Below are positions 51,460 to 61,629 of a stretch of DNA of 64,000 nt, piece after piece. Position 1 is the first letter of the stretch; the number at the start of each line of letters is the position of its first letter. Made by a program: the position numbers and the translations under genes. The notes beneath the pieces are model-generated. The model made no database searches. It had not been told where the DNA came from and was given only the letters and a program-made list of their open reading frames with translations. This stretch comes from Apodospora peruviana (Eukaryota; Ascomycota; Sordariomycetes; Sordariales; Lasiosphaeriaceae), in contig JAUEDM010000001.1 of assembly GCA_033439685.1 (NCBI GenBank), positions 4,216,001 through 4,280,000 of the forward strand, in the 5' to 3' direction.

Positions 51460-52934
51460 GATTGCTGTTGATGGTGCTCAGCGGAAAATGAAATATAAGT
51501 AACGACGATTGATCAAGAGTAAAGAATGTCCACGCGGAATTGCCTAGGTATATACCAAGAGACCCTGTTCATGTCTCACGCCGGGGCTGAATCAGGCGAT
51601 CAGGTATACGTTACATTAACCGGTGTGATGTAGTTCCGAGAGCGGTGTTCATGACAGTAAGCCACCTGCAATCAGTAAGCCACCTGCAATGGAGGTAACC
51701 TCGATGTTAAAACAGCTTCCTTTTACGGTTCTTGGTAAAACTGAACGGGTTCTTCACCCATGGTACGGTTATTATGCTGTCCTTAAAGGTGGCCCACCTC
51801 GAGCCTCATCAGTGGTACAAGATACAGTGTGACGACCGTTGCCCGGGTAGGTAGTTACCTCATCAGTCCAAGTCCTCGTGCCACAGCGAGAATTCTAAGT
51901 CTCAGTTGCTTAACGATGCTCGATACTACTACTGATTAGGTGGAAGCAACAATAAATGCTGCATGGTCAAAGGCTGCACCGTTCCCAACGGGGCTGATAG
52001 CCTTCGCACGGCAGTCGACAGATGTAGCGTCGCCGGTGGCAGACACTCTTCGTAAGAACATCCCCTATCACCTCCTCATTCGTTGTCTTGTGGGTTACTG
52101 TTTGCTGAAACAACTGAAATTCGACAGAAGTCGATGCCTTGGGCCTGATAACGTCCAGTGTTGCTACGAGTGAATTGAAGGGCTATTTGATTCGGTTGGC
52201 TTAATCAGTTACATGTCCCGCTCACTGCGTTTGAGGGAGTTAAAATCTTTAATGAACATAGCAGTACCTATCTATGTGCCTAGTCAGTTTGAAACATGTG
52301 TTGACTGTGCCTCTCCGCCCAGCCGCCGCAACGACCCAGTCGAGCGGCGGTGCCTCTCCAGTCGTCAGATGGCGGCCGCGAGAGTTTTGAACTAACTGTA
52401 AACGCACTACTACGGAAGGAATCTGCAGGACTTTCCAAGCCTCCTCGTACACCATCTGGCTGTGATTAAGGGGCTTGGCGGCCGTCTGTGTAACACCAAG
52501 CTCAGCTAACGAAAAGAGATGAAATAAAGTTATCTCAGGTATGCAGGTAAAGCATCTAACCCAAATCTAGTAGCTATTATTACCTAGCCCCTAGGAGGCA
52601 TAGCATAACTTGAATCATTGAACAACTCCATCGCACAGCTTCACTTGTAGGAACAACACATAGGAGTCTAGATATGCCTCTTTTGCATGGCACAGAATTG
52701 CTATTCACATCAAGTTGCCGAAAACCTTATGTCGCGGCCGCAGCTCCCCCTTTCACCATGCTTGGTAAACCAGGGGCCTCGAATATATATATAGAGGCAG
52801 CCAGGAGCTGCCATTCAACTATCCAAGTGCTTACTTACGTACCTCACTAATATCTTTTACTCTCTAACCGGCCCCATCCGTGTTCTTTATCACTCATCCC
52901 GATATCTATCAAGCTATTGCCGATTTTTAACACA
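51460..52934. other. intergenic, 1.5 kb
   Basis: Between two genes for secreted proteins. A short direct repeat (about 51657-51690, GTAAGCCACCTGCAAT repeated) and a TATA-like ATATATATAG (52785-52794) in front of the secreted protein gene. Nothing coding seen. Confidence 0.5.
52785..52794 (+). promoter_or_regulatory. TATA-like box of secreted protein gene
   Basis: An ATATATATAG stretch about 140 bp before the ATG at 52935. Confidence 0.35.
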
Positions 52935-53714
52935 ATGCGTTTCAACCTCGGAATCCTCGCCTTCCTCTCTGGATTGGTGGTGACTCCTGCCCTAGCCCTT
53001 CCCCCACCACCACCCCTGACTCCTGCTTCGGTCTTCCAAGATCTCATGTGTAAGCTGACACCAATGCTCCCGACGTTGTTTTGTCACCCGCCGATGAAGA
53101 TCGACATCGATGCCAGGGACGAGGCCGTCAACTTTGGCGACAATAAGCCTGAGGACATCATCGGCCTGCTGCTCGACAACTGCTCCGAGGTCGGCTGCAG
53201 CGGCGGAAAAGCCGTCACTACGCCCACTAACGTTATCGACGGAAACGGCATACTCCAATACATGCAGCTCACCATGTCTGCCGAGGGGAGCTTCAACAGG
53301 GGGAAAAACTCGACACGCGAGACCATGGTCGAGATCGCAAAGGGGGTGGCCAGGGCGACCTTCACAGAAGCCGACGTGGAGTACTATGATACCTGCGGTT
53401 CGCCGTTCTGCGGTAGGACACGGAGCCTCTTTTTGACCAGGGAGGATTATCGTTTTGCTGACATATGGGGACGTTCGTTTTCTTTCTCAACAGGATACTT
53501 GTCGATGAAGCAGTACCACTTCTCGCAGAGCCTGCACATGGCGACGTTGGAGGAGAATGGCGACGATGCCTTCTTGAACATCTTCCTCAGCATCGACTTC
53601 CCTACCAACAATGGGTTCTGCGGGAAGCTCATAGGCGCAGGTGCCTCCATCGGAGGCATGGTCAATGGATTTGTCGGCGGAGTGATCGGGTTGGGGGCAT
53701 TAGTTTGCAGATAG
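52935..53714 (+). CDS. secreted protein of unknown function
   Basis: Unrecognised. ATG 52935 gives a clean signal peptide (MRFNLGILAFLSGLVV...ALA). The frame is open for 259 aa, but 53413-53493 looks like an 81-base intron that keeps frame: it starts GTAGGA, has GCTGAC about 38 bases from its end and a T/C-rich TTTCTCAACAG acceptor. Spliced, the protein has 232 aa and reads FCGYLSMKQYHFSQS across the junction. The mature part has seven or more Cys. It ends in a Gly-rich hydrophobic segment (IGAGASIGGMVNGFVGGVIG), which could be a membrane-active tail. Confidence 0.7.
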   Translation: MRFNLGILAFLSGLVVTPALALPPPPPLTPASVFQDLMCKLTPMLPTLFCHPPMKIDIDARDEAVNFGDNKPEDIIGLLLDNCSEVGCSGGKAVTTPTNVIDGNGILQYMQLTMSAEGSFNRGKNSTRETMVEIAKGVARATFTEADVEYYDTCGSPFCGRTRSLFLTREDYRFADIWGRSFSFSTGYLSMKQYHFSQSLHMATLEENGDDAFLNIFLSIDFPTNNGFCGKLIGAGASIGGMVNGFVGGVIGLGALVCR

Positions 53715-54085
53715 AGATACATTTGGTCTTTGTTTAACTTGCTCTACATGTATTGAAGCTATGTTGGTTTGCGCGGGATCGGGCATTTCGAGCCTGATAG
53801 ACACATGGAAACGGCAGGGCTTCTGAATCTCTTCTTGTACCCACCAAGCCACGTCACTTGGAAGAGATGAAGAGGCTCAATCTTAACATTCTTATGTCTT
53901 GTTGTATTTGTTAGGTACCAACACACCATCCATCCTAAAACCTTGCTGCCCACATCCAGTCATCTTGCCATCCTTTAACCTAACCTCTGATTTCCTGTCC
54001 TCACCTACACCGATCTCCAATCATTCTCATATGCAAACCCGGACAACAGGCATCATGCTCGCTCAAACTCCAAGTAATCCGAACT
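53715..54085. other. intergenic
   Basis: 3' regions of two convergent genes; nothing recognised. Confidence 0.5.
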
Positions 54086-54859
54086 CTATTCCCCTTTCAA
54101 CCCCCTCTCCTTCTTCTTCTTCTTCATCATCCCATCCGTCCCATGCAACCAATCCATCCACCCAACCGCCCCATAATTCAGATTAAACTTCTCGTGATGC
54201 GCATCGTGGCCCTTGGCCGCCCCAGCAAAAAAGTCATATCCGCTATGCACCGTCGCCGTCTCGACCAGTTGCCACGCCAAGAATGACCACATGGTCAGGA
54301 TGTGCGTCCGCAGGACCAAAGGTGGGATCGCGATGGGCAGCGTGTTGGCGACGAACTGCTCGATCGGGTGGGCGTACTGCGCCGAGAGCGCCACGGGCGC
54401 CGTGAATTCGTGGTGCACCTTGTGCACGATCTTGTACAGCCGGGGGGTGTGGAGCAGGCGGTGGCAGTAGTAGAACAGAAACTCTCGCAAGGTCCAGCAC
54501 AGAAAAAAGTCGCGTGCGAAGTTGGCCAGGGACGGAAGGGTCTCGGTAATCTGGAAGGATGAGGGCTGGCCGCGCAGTTCGGAGAGGGCGAGCATGGAGA
54601 GGGCAATAAGAGTATTTTGGAGCTGGTTGCGCAAGACGATGAGGAAGCAGTGCTTGACCTCGGCCGCGGTCGGTTGCTTGGGTGCCGGCTGGAGCTTGTG
54701 GCGGGCCGAGAAGGCCGGGAGGAGGTGGTCGAGAGCTGTGTAGGCCAGAGCGGGGATCCAGAAGAAGATCAGCTGGATTGAGAGGGTGCCGCAAAACTCG
54801 AGCTTGTGAGGGCTGTAGGTCTGGACGGTTGTCGCCCAGAGGGCAGGCAAGGACAACAT
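54086..54859 (-). CDS. sterol desaturase/fatty acid hydroxylase family protein
   Basis: Di-iron membrane oxygenase acting on a sterol or lipid, probably in the ER. Single exon, 257 aa. Three to four hydrophobic segments and the three His boxes of the family: HRLLH (about 133-137), HKVHHEF (144-150) and HDAHHEKFN (220-228). LREFLFYYCHRLLH and the GYDFF...HHEKFNLNYG context are like ERG25/C-4 methyl sterol oxidase relatives. A short Lys run ends the protein (MMKKKKKERGLKGE), possibly an ER-retrieval-like tail. Reads in the same direction as the P450 about 320 bp upstream. Confidence 0.88.
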   Translation of the reverse strand: MLSLPALWATTVQTYSPHKLEFCGTLSIQLIFFWIPALAYTALDHLLPAFSARHKLQPAPKQPTAAEVKHCFLIVLRNQLQNTLIALSMLALSELRGQPSSFQITETLPSLANFARDFFLCWTLREFLFYYCHRLLHTPRLYKIVHKVHHEFTAPVALSAQYAHPIEQFVANTLPIAIPPLVLRTHILTMWSFLAWQLVETATVHSGYDFFAGAAKGHDAHHEKFNLNYGAVGWMDWLHGTDGMMKKKKKERGLKGE

Positions 54860-55177
54860 GGTGGGTGTGGTCTATGTTGACATGTTGAAGGTTGGAGGAC
54901 GGTGGTTCTTCAACTACCTGGTAGGTACCTATCATGAGGAGTTTGTTGGACACAAGATTATTGTACCTCGGGAACAAGGTCCATTTTCGCCACCCACAGG
55001 CCAACGGAGATATTTGTTACGGCCAAGAAAACCTCCTCAGACCCCGCACTCTTCTCCTAACATTTGTGAGTTAGCTCGATATTAGTGCCGAATCCTTACC
55101 CGATTCTCACGATGCGCTTATGTTGTAGTCAACAAGCCACCTTGATTATCTCCACTATGCTTAGACAGCTGCCAAGC
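54860..55177. other. intergenic
   Basis: Promoter of the desaturase gene; nothing recognised. Confidence 0.5.
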
Positions 55178-56750
55178 TCATTCTCTTCTCTGCACCCTAA
55201 CCCACATGTCTGACTGAATTGAAAGAGAGGCATCATATGTGGTGAACGGCTTCAGCGGATCAACCAAAGAAAAATCGAACCGTCGAAGCAGCTTTGCATA
55301 CGTTATCGTCCTCGTTAGTCCGAGCCTCAACTTAAAGGTAGGTAAGCATAGTACGTAGGTCACTTACCTCGACAAATACCTTGTTCAGCTCGATCAGAGC
55401 TATAGTCTTGCCCAAACATTCCCACCTACTTGATGTGCCCCAAAGGAACCCTTGCACCCGTTCCATAGTGCTCCGCTTATCCTCACTCTGCTCTTCTATC
55501 CATCGATCAGGACGAAAACACTCGGCATCCTCGCCAAACGCCCCCTTGTTCCGAAGCACCGAAATGGGCTCCCAGCAGACGTTTGTGCCCGGAGGAATCC
55601 GCTTCCCGCACACTATCTCCTCGGTGTCGCAGACCTTGGGCATGAACCCGGTCACAGGTGGCCATATCCTCAGGCCTTCCTTGATGACGGCCTGCAGGTA
55701 CGGCAGCTGCCTGGCCTCCTCGCTAGTAATCGGACTCGACACCCCGCCCCTCTCAATCGCAGCGTCAATCTCACGCTGCAGCTTGTGATAGCTGTCCGGA
55801 CTATTCATAAGGTAAAACAGGGTCATCCGGATTGCCGTGGCTGTCGTGTCCGACCCGGCACCGATCTGCCCAAACGTCTCAAGCCAGGCGTTGGTGAACG
55901 GCAGTCCGTGGGCGACAAACGATCCAAGCATGTCTCGGGCCCCTTCGATCCTATCCGGCCCATACCGTTTTGCCGCGTTCTCCTGCGCGAGCGCCATCAT
56001 CCGCTCGACGCCCTCTTTCTTGTCCGTCGGGAGAAGCGCCCGGGCGATAGGGTTCTGCAAGAGCACGAAGCTGGCCGGGACGATGGACATGACCACCATG
56101 AGCGGGACCGAGCCTGAGACGAAGGTGATCTGCCCGTGGGTGTCGCGGTCCTCGTTCAGGCACTCGAAGCATTTACCGATGGCGAGGTCTGAGATGATGT
56201 CCAGCGTCAAGAACTGCGCCTTTTCGGCCAGGTCCATCGGCCTGAAGTCCTTGTCCGTGGACAGGTACTCGCGCTCGATGAGGGCGACGAAGTCGCCGAT
56301 GCGGCGGTTGGTGATTGTGTCGAGGTTGTCGACTTCCCGTCCGGAATAACCGGGAAGAAGTTTGGACCGGTGGGCGGCGTGCGCGGCGTTGTCCTTGAGA
56401 GAGATGATGGTGTCGACGGGCTGGTCGAACTTGAACATGTCGTACCACTGCCCGCGATACCACGGCCCACGAACGTGCCAGACCCGTCTGACCTCTGCCG
56501 GATCGCTGACAATGACCCAGTTCGGGGCGATCCGGTAGATGGGGCCGTATTTCTTGGAGAGAGAGGCTAGGTCTCGTGCGACGCGGCCGCCGAGTTGTCG
56601 CCGTATGAGCCAGAGGGATGTCCATGCCGCCCAGGTTGGGCCCGGGATGTGCTGAAGTTTTCGGAACGACAGTGTCCACGAGATGATGACATATGTTACG
56701 AATAGACAGGTTCCTGTGAGAGCCAGAGTCGATAGTGATGGCAGCTCCAT
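55178..56750 (-). CDS. cytochrome P450, pisatin demethylase-like group
   Basis: Predicted ER-bound monooxygenase. Exons 56750-55368 and 55291-55178 (76-bp intron GTAAGT...AAAG), 498 aa. N-terminal membrane anchor (about 6-28). I-helix GAGSDTTATAIR, K-helix KEGLRIWP, PERF-type FRPDRW. The haem ligand is Cys445 in ECLGK. Upstream of it the loop reads GTSSRWEC where relatives have F-x-x-G followed by two or three residues; the second Gly is Ser and there is one extra residue. After the intron the C-terminus (LLRRFDFSLVDPLKPF, then MWVRV) fits fungal CYP groups near pisatin demethylase/benzoate hydroxylase. Substrate unknown. Confidence 0.88.
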
Positions 56751-58088
56751 CCTGTGCGTGCGTCAGCTCGGATCAGTTGTAGCAAAGGGGCCAAGCTGAA
56801 AGTGCGTGTTGACATGAAGTTGATGCTGCAAAAAAAAGAACCGTGGGTTGGAACGACCCCTAAGGTAGGTACTTTGATGAGGTCTTGAGGACTGCCGGGG
56901 AACGGAATCGACATCCTTCGTGGGCGAACCGTGGTGAGTGGGTCCCCAGTCGAATGCATCTCGCGTATCACAGCAGCCAAAACCAAATAATTTCGATGGC
57001 TTGCTCCCGGTTTGGTCAGTTTTAATTACCGTAATGCATGCACCGGTTTGACAACCGCGTGAAAACCTCACTACACCATTCCACTGTAAATAGTAGCCAT
57101 GGAGTACTTTGCAAGGTTCCTAGTTCGTAACTTTCTCAGGGCTCCTGGTAGGAATCGTGAAAATCCCTATTTAAGCTGCAAAATGATGCCCTGTAAATAC
57201 CGTCTCAACCCCTAGCAGCCGATCGCAGCAGATGTCATGGACAAGGATCCTGCAGGGTTTTGTAAAGTACTTGATGGCTACTATTTACCGTGGAATGGTG
57301 TATCCCTTACGGACGGGACTCTTGGCTGCAAAACCTCACGCTCTTTCCACATATACTATTTCATGGGTCTCAATAAATAGTCTATACTGCTCTCCAGCCA
57401 CTTGCCACCCGGCCTATGAATTTGATGTTAATTATTCGGAACCTTTACCATCTTCACGCTCAACTCGGGAAGCTCGGAGCACATGTAGTAAGGTTGGTTG
57501 CAGTGTTGCCATCGGAATAACGCACTGCAAATTTTGACTCATGTTAAAGAGCAATATAGTGATAATATTCTACATCTGTCCATCCGCAGTAGGCCAACAT
57601 CTGTTTCAAGCTGTTTCAATGTCAAGAGACGAAGTTGTGTAATGCGGCGTAGTGCCGCTGCTGACCCGACTCTTGCGGCAGTGGGATTCACATGGTCGCC
57701 AACAATGGTGCGGCCCAACCCAATTCTGAACCCTTTTCGCGTGACATCAACCAAATTCGGGAGGATCTTTTTTTTTTTTTTTTTTTGGAATGGGTATTTT
57801 TGGGTAACGTACAGTCAGATTTGGCGGGTTTTGGTACTGAGGTTGTCGGCTTTTGCGGTCGTATCTTCTGGCCACGGCGGTGTTCTAATTTGCTGCAATT
57901 TCAGTAATAAGAACAAGATTTGAAACAAATCATGATCCTTGTTCAATATAAAGATGATGGGTCACTCCCGGTGAAATCGATGGACTCGTTGGACAGAGCT
58001 CCTAATGCTAAGCACTATCCAACTAATGTTGTGAATGCCCTCTCTTTGGTTCCAGCCACACCTGTCCCAACCATCACACTAAATAACA
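56751..58088. other. intergenic, 1.3 kb
   Basis: Divergent promoter region between the P450 gene and the DUF2235 gene. Contains a T tract at 57768-57786. No gene seen. Confidence 0.5.
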
Positions 58089-59780
58089 ATGGCCACAAAC
58101 AGCTTAATCGCCGGCAAACGGCCGCCCCTTGTCCCGCGCAACACATCTCTCAACGCCATCTCCAAAGGCCAGGCTGATCCAAGCAGCTTCCACGGTGCAA
58201 ATGACGAAGACAAGACCCCGGCCAACATCATCATCTGCGTCGACGGCACCGGCAACAACATGCACAAGGACGACGCTCACAAGGAAACCAACGTGGCCAG
58301 AATCTCGCGCATGTTCAAGCCCATGACCCACAAGGGAGGCCGGGCGCAGTCGGTCCTCTACCAACCGGGAATCGGCACCGAGTCGGACTGGCCGGACGAG
58401 CTCAAGACGTTCGACAACTACTTTGACAGAGTCATCGGCGCCGGCGTCGAGAAATACATCTGCACAATCTACGCCTACATCTCGGCCGTCTGGAAGCCCG
58501 GCGACAACCTCTTCTTCTTCGGCTTTTCGAGGGGCGCCTACGTCGCGCGCCTGATCGCCTCTCTCGTCGCCGACGTTGGGATCTTGGACCGCCACACCAT
58601 CCACCACCCCTTGGGGTCAGGCAAGCAAACCGACCACCGCGCCATCACGAAACTCATCTACAAAGACTGGATGCTCTCCAAAGGCGGACCCGTTCCCAGT
58701 CAACGCGAGCACGCTCGGCACATGCGACCCGCCGAGATCTCGTTTCTGGGCGTCTTCGACACGGTCGCGTCCATCGGGGTTCCCGACATCGCCGACCTGT
58801 CGCTGCAGAGCAAGCAGTACGTCTTTGCCGAGCAGATCGATTCCCGTCCCGCCATCAAGCGCGCGTATCACGCCATCGCATTATCAGAACATCGCGAGAA
58901 CTTCAAGTGCGTCTTGTTCAATAAATCTTCTCAGAGCAGAAGTGCTGGGCAGACGATCTCGCAGGTTTGGTTTCCGGGCTACCATACCTGCGCCGGCGGC
59001 GGGACGGGCGTGCCGGGCAACACTATCCCGAACGTGTCGCTGGTCTGGATGGTGTCCAAGTTTAAGGATTTGCTGGAGATTGATGAGGAGGTGTTGCTCG
59101 CGCAGATCCTGACAGAAAAAGTCAAGCCTTGCCTGACGCGGATTGAGGATTCCAAGACGGCCATGTACGCTGCCAATGGCGACCACTACCGTGTTGAGCT
59201 GGGGTCTGGAGTCAACGAGGCGCTGCATCAGATTGTTGAGCAGGGACATTTTGGGAGGTATACAGGCATCCAAGAGATGCCGAATATCCGTGGCACAAAA
59301 GCGGAGAGGGTCAATATTGATTTACTGAAAGCCGAGAGTCCGAGCCACTGGGAGAAGAAGATGTTGAAGGTTATGGCTGGGCATATTCATGAAGACAGCG
59401 GGCACGGGTTTAGTAGCATGATGGGGTTTGGTGGTCATGGAGAGCATGGTCCGGAAGCTTCATCATCAGAGAGTGGGTTGACTGAAATAAAGGAGAGGGG
59501 TGGTGGTGGTTTAGATCATGTTCGGGGTGGCTCTTCGTCGTCGACGTGTTCATGGCGGTGGATCTGTTGCTGCAGTGGCCGACGTACGAGACGAGAGAAG
59601 GCGCCGTCAACACAAAAGGTGGAGGGTAAGCCCGCGAGGAGGTCCTGGTGGCGGAGGTGGTTCCGTTCGTGTTCCGAGTCCTGTTCGTGCTTGCCATGCC
59701 TCTGCTGCGTCGCTAAGCGGAGGGAGAAAGCACCACCAATACCCTACGGTCAAGACGAAATGCATTGGGTGTCACGGTAG
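58089..59780 (+). CDS. DUF2235 alpha/beta-hydrolase with Cys-rich tail
   Basis: Single exon, 563 aa from ATG 58089. The DUF2235 domain (PF09994, the fold also used by bacterial Tle1 phospholipases) covers about 45-335: IIICVDGTGNN, the nucleophile elbow GFSRGA (Ser148), FLGVFDTV (Asp224) and WFPGYHTCAGGG (294-305, His299). In relatives the last motif usually has Asp two residues after the His; here it is Cys301. The C-terminal part after about 430 is His/Gly/Ser-rich and has three Cys clusters (WICCCSGR, SCSESCSCLPCLCC) flanked by Arg/Lys and Trp, which could be palmitoylated and attach the protein to membranes. Role in fungi unknown. Confidence 0.87.
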   Translation: MATNSLIAGKRPPLVPRNTSLNAISKGQADPSSFHGANDEDKTPANIIICVDGTGNNMHKDDAHKETNVARISRMFKPMTHKGGRAQSVLYQPGIGTESDWPDELKTFDNYFDRVIGAGVEKYICTIYAYISAVWKPGDNLFFFGFSRGAYVARLIASLVADVGILDRHTIHHPLGSGKQTDHRAITKLIYKDWMLSKGGPVPSQREHARHMRPAEISFLGVFDTVASIGVPDIADLSLQSKQYVFAEQIDSRPAIKRAYHAIALSEHRENFKCVLFNKSSQSRSAGQTISQVWFPGYHTCAGGGTGVPGNTIPNVSLVWMVSKFKDLLEIDEEVLLAQILTEKVKPCLTRIEDSKTAMYAANGDHYRVELGSGVNEALHQIVEQGHFGRYTGIQEMPNIRGTKAERVNIDLLKAESPSHWEKKMLKVMAGHIHEDSGHGFSSMMGFGGHGEHGPEASSSESGLTEIKERGGGGLDHVRGGSSSSTCSWRWICCCSGRRTRREKAPSTQKVEGKPARRSWWRRWFRSCSESCSCLPCLCCVAKRREKAPPIPYGQDEMHWVSR

Positions 59781-59902
59781 TTTGATGGGCCTTTTATCTC
59801 AGTAGTCAGACCAGTCTTGCTTAGGGTTCTTTGCTTTTGATAAGCCTAGCGTTCTTCCATTATGTCGATAGCCTGTTTACCTGTGTTTATTTTCCTCTGA
59901 AA
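59781..59902. other. convergent 3' gap
   Basis: 122 bases between two convergent stop codons; no feature seen. Confidence 0.5.
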
Positions 59903-61102
59903 TCACCCACGCAGTGGCTGTCTCCTAGTCCTCATGGCAGCCCCAAACTTGGTCAAGTACGGATACACCAGCATGACCAACATGCCCAAACACACTGCCG
60001 CCAAAACATAGATGGTCGCGTTCGAAAACACCCAAAAGAACCGCCAAAGTCCCAACACATATTGACTACTAGTAGTACCATCCTCCGTGGTGGGTATCCA
60101 ACCCAAATCTTGCAACGGCACAGCAAGCATAACCTGCATAGCCGACAATACAAGGCTGGCCGTCGCAAAGGCAAACAAGAAATAGTTAAACATGCCCTCC
60201 AGAAGCACCGGTATCGACCAGTACGGCTGAAGATAATACCACGTGCGCTTGTGGCCGTCCCAGTAGTTATTAGCACTCGCCGGCGTCACACCATCTTCTT
60301 TTCTTTTCCCGAGAAATGGCTGAACAAAAGTGCGATGCAGCAGACGCAGCCGAACAGCCCAGTCGAGACGACCTAACCTCAAATGGCCAAAATGGTAGCG
60401 CGGCGAGACGGCCGAGTCTGGTATATCTTGGAAATGGGAGATAAACCGGGCCCAGCGGGTCCAAGTTATCGGTACCACCTCCGAAAAGTCGGGAAGCAGA
60501 CCAACCTCGCACGCGATCTTAAAATCGGACGGGTGCTGGATTAGATGACCGTAGGAGCGCAGGAAGCCTAGTGCTATGCGGCGGTCGAAGGTCGTTGGTT
60601 TCCCGGTCTGTTCTGTTGTTTGAGAAGATGAGGTATAATATGGTTGATGATAGGGGATGGTAGTATTATCATTATCATTAGTGGGTGGTGGTGGTTTGGG
60701 GTCATCATTGTTGTTGTCGCCATCTTCCTGTGCAACAAGTTGTGGTTCTTCCTCAGATAAAAAAGCCTCCCACACCCCGTGGTGGAGCAGACAAGCCGGC
60801 AGCGGCTTGATGTAAATCTTGTACTTGTCCCAAACCATGTGCAGGCGCGGGTCCTCGGCCACAAAAATCTCCCGCCCCTTAAGGCGCTGTCGGTGCAGCG
60901 ACGAGATGTTGTCCCCGGTCCTGGCGGCAAAGATGAGCACCCACGGATAGAGCTCGTCGAGGAACGGTGTGGCCAGCTCCCGGTGCAGAAAGGCGTGCAC
61001 GCGCGTCCGGTCGAGTGGGACGCGAGGTTCACCCGGGAGGTGAGTGGCACTCGTATCGTGCGAGCCGAGGGCAGCTTCGGCCGGGAAAGGGGTCGTGGTC
61101 AT
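59903..61102 (-). CDS. conserved fungal membrane protein of unknown function
   Basis: Single exon, 399 aa from ATG 61102. A soluble N-terminal half (residues 1-230) has RVHAFLHRELATPFLDELYPWVL and FLRSYGHLIQHPSDFKIA and contains a low-complexity Asn/Asp/Pro/Thr insertion (about 126-160). Two hydrophobic segments follow, at about 307-330 (LFAFATASLVLSAMQVML) and 365-388 (IYVLAAVCLGMLVMLVYPYL). This layout is seen in many uncharacterised ascomycete proteins, sometimes named after unrelated proteases in databases. I give no function. Confidence 0.75.
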   Translation of the reverse strand: MTTTPFPAEAALGSHDTSATHLPGEPRVPLDRTRVHAFLHRELATPFLDELYPWVLIFAARTGDNISSLHRQRLKGREIFVAEDPRLHMVWDKYKIYIKPLPACLLHHGVWEAFLSEEEPQLVAQEDGDNNNDDPKPPPPTNDNDNTTIPYHQPYYTSSSQTTEQTGKPTTFDRRIALGFLRSYGHLIQHPSDFKIACEVGLLPDFSEVVPITWTRWARFISHFQDIPDSAVSPRYHFGHLRLGRLDWAVRLRLLHRTFVQPFLGKRKEDGVTPASANNYWDGHKRTWYYLQPYWSIPVLLEGMFNYFLFAFATASLVLSAMQVMLAVPLQDLGWIPTTEDGTTSSQYVLGLWRFFWVFSNATIYVLAAVCLGMLVMLVYPYLTKFGAAMRTRRQPLRG

Positions 61103-61629
61103 TTTTGTTGATTAATTATAAATCTTTGGTCTGGCCTCCGCTGTCAAGTAATTCATTCAGAACTGTTAAAGAGGCCGTCTGGATGTCATGCAGTGGAAGA
61201 CACTCAGCCAACATCAAGATCACGATATTCCGCACTTCTGGGGTGTCGTCGCGTTTCCTGGCTGAGAGCTCGCAGGCCCTTCTAAATTTGGAATAGTGTG
61301 TCAACCTTGGTTATGTAAGCAGATGTCCCTGAAAAAGATGTCGAAACTTCAATCCAGTGAGACCATGTCGAGCAAAACCAGGTCAATTTTAAAGTCACTC
61401 CAAAGTCCCAATAACATCACGGTACAAGTGTGAAATGAAGTCCATGCTAATTTGACACAAGCAGTGCAAGCCAAAAATCTAGCCCCTTTCTAAGGTAAAC
61501 GACATGCAAACACAAATCCCGCCTGCACCAGTTTTGCTTATTCGTCCAACCAACTCCTTGCCAAATTACAAGAAACCATGTCCCACAAACCCCATCAATG
61601 CATGCATGCATTTTACAAGTAAAAAGTCT
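61103..61629. other. intergenic
   Basis: Promoter of the membrane protein gene and 3' side of the large membrane protein gene. Nothing recognised. Confidence 0.5.

Noticed and set aside
55368..55460. A tiny intron inside the P450 haem loop
   Set aside because: The excess over the family motif is only a few bases to nine bases, too short for an intron; I treat it as sequence divergence.
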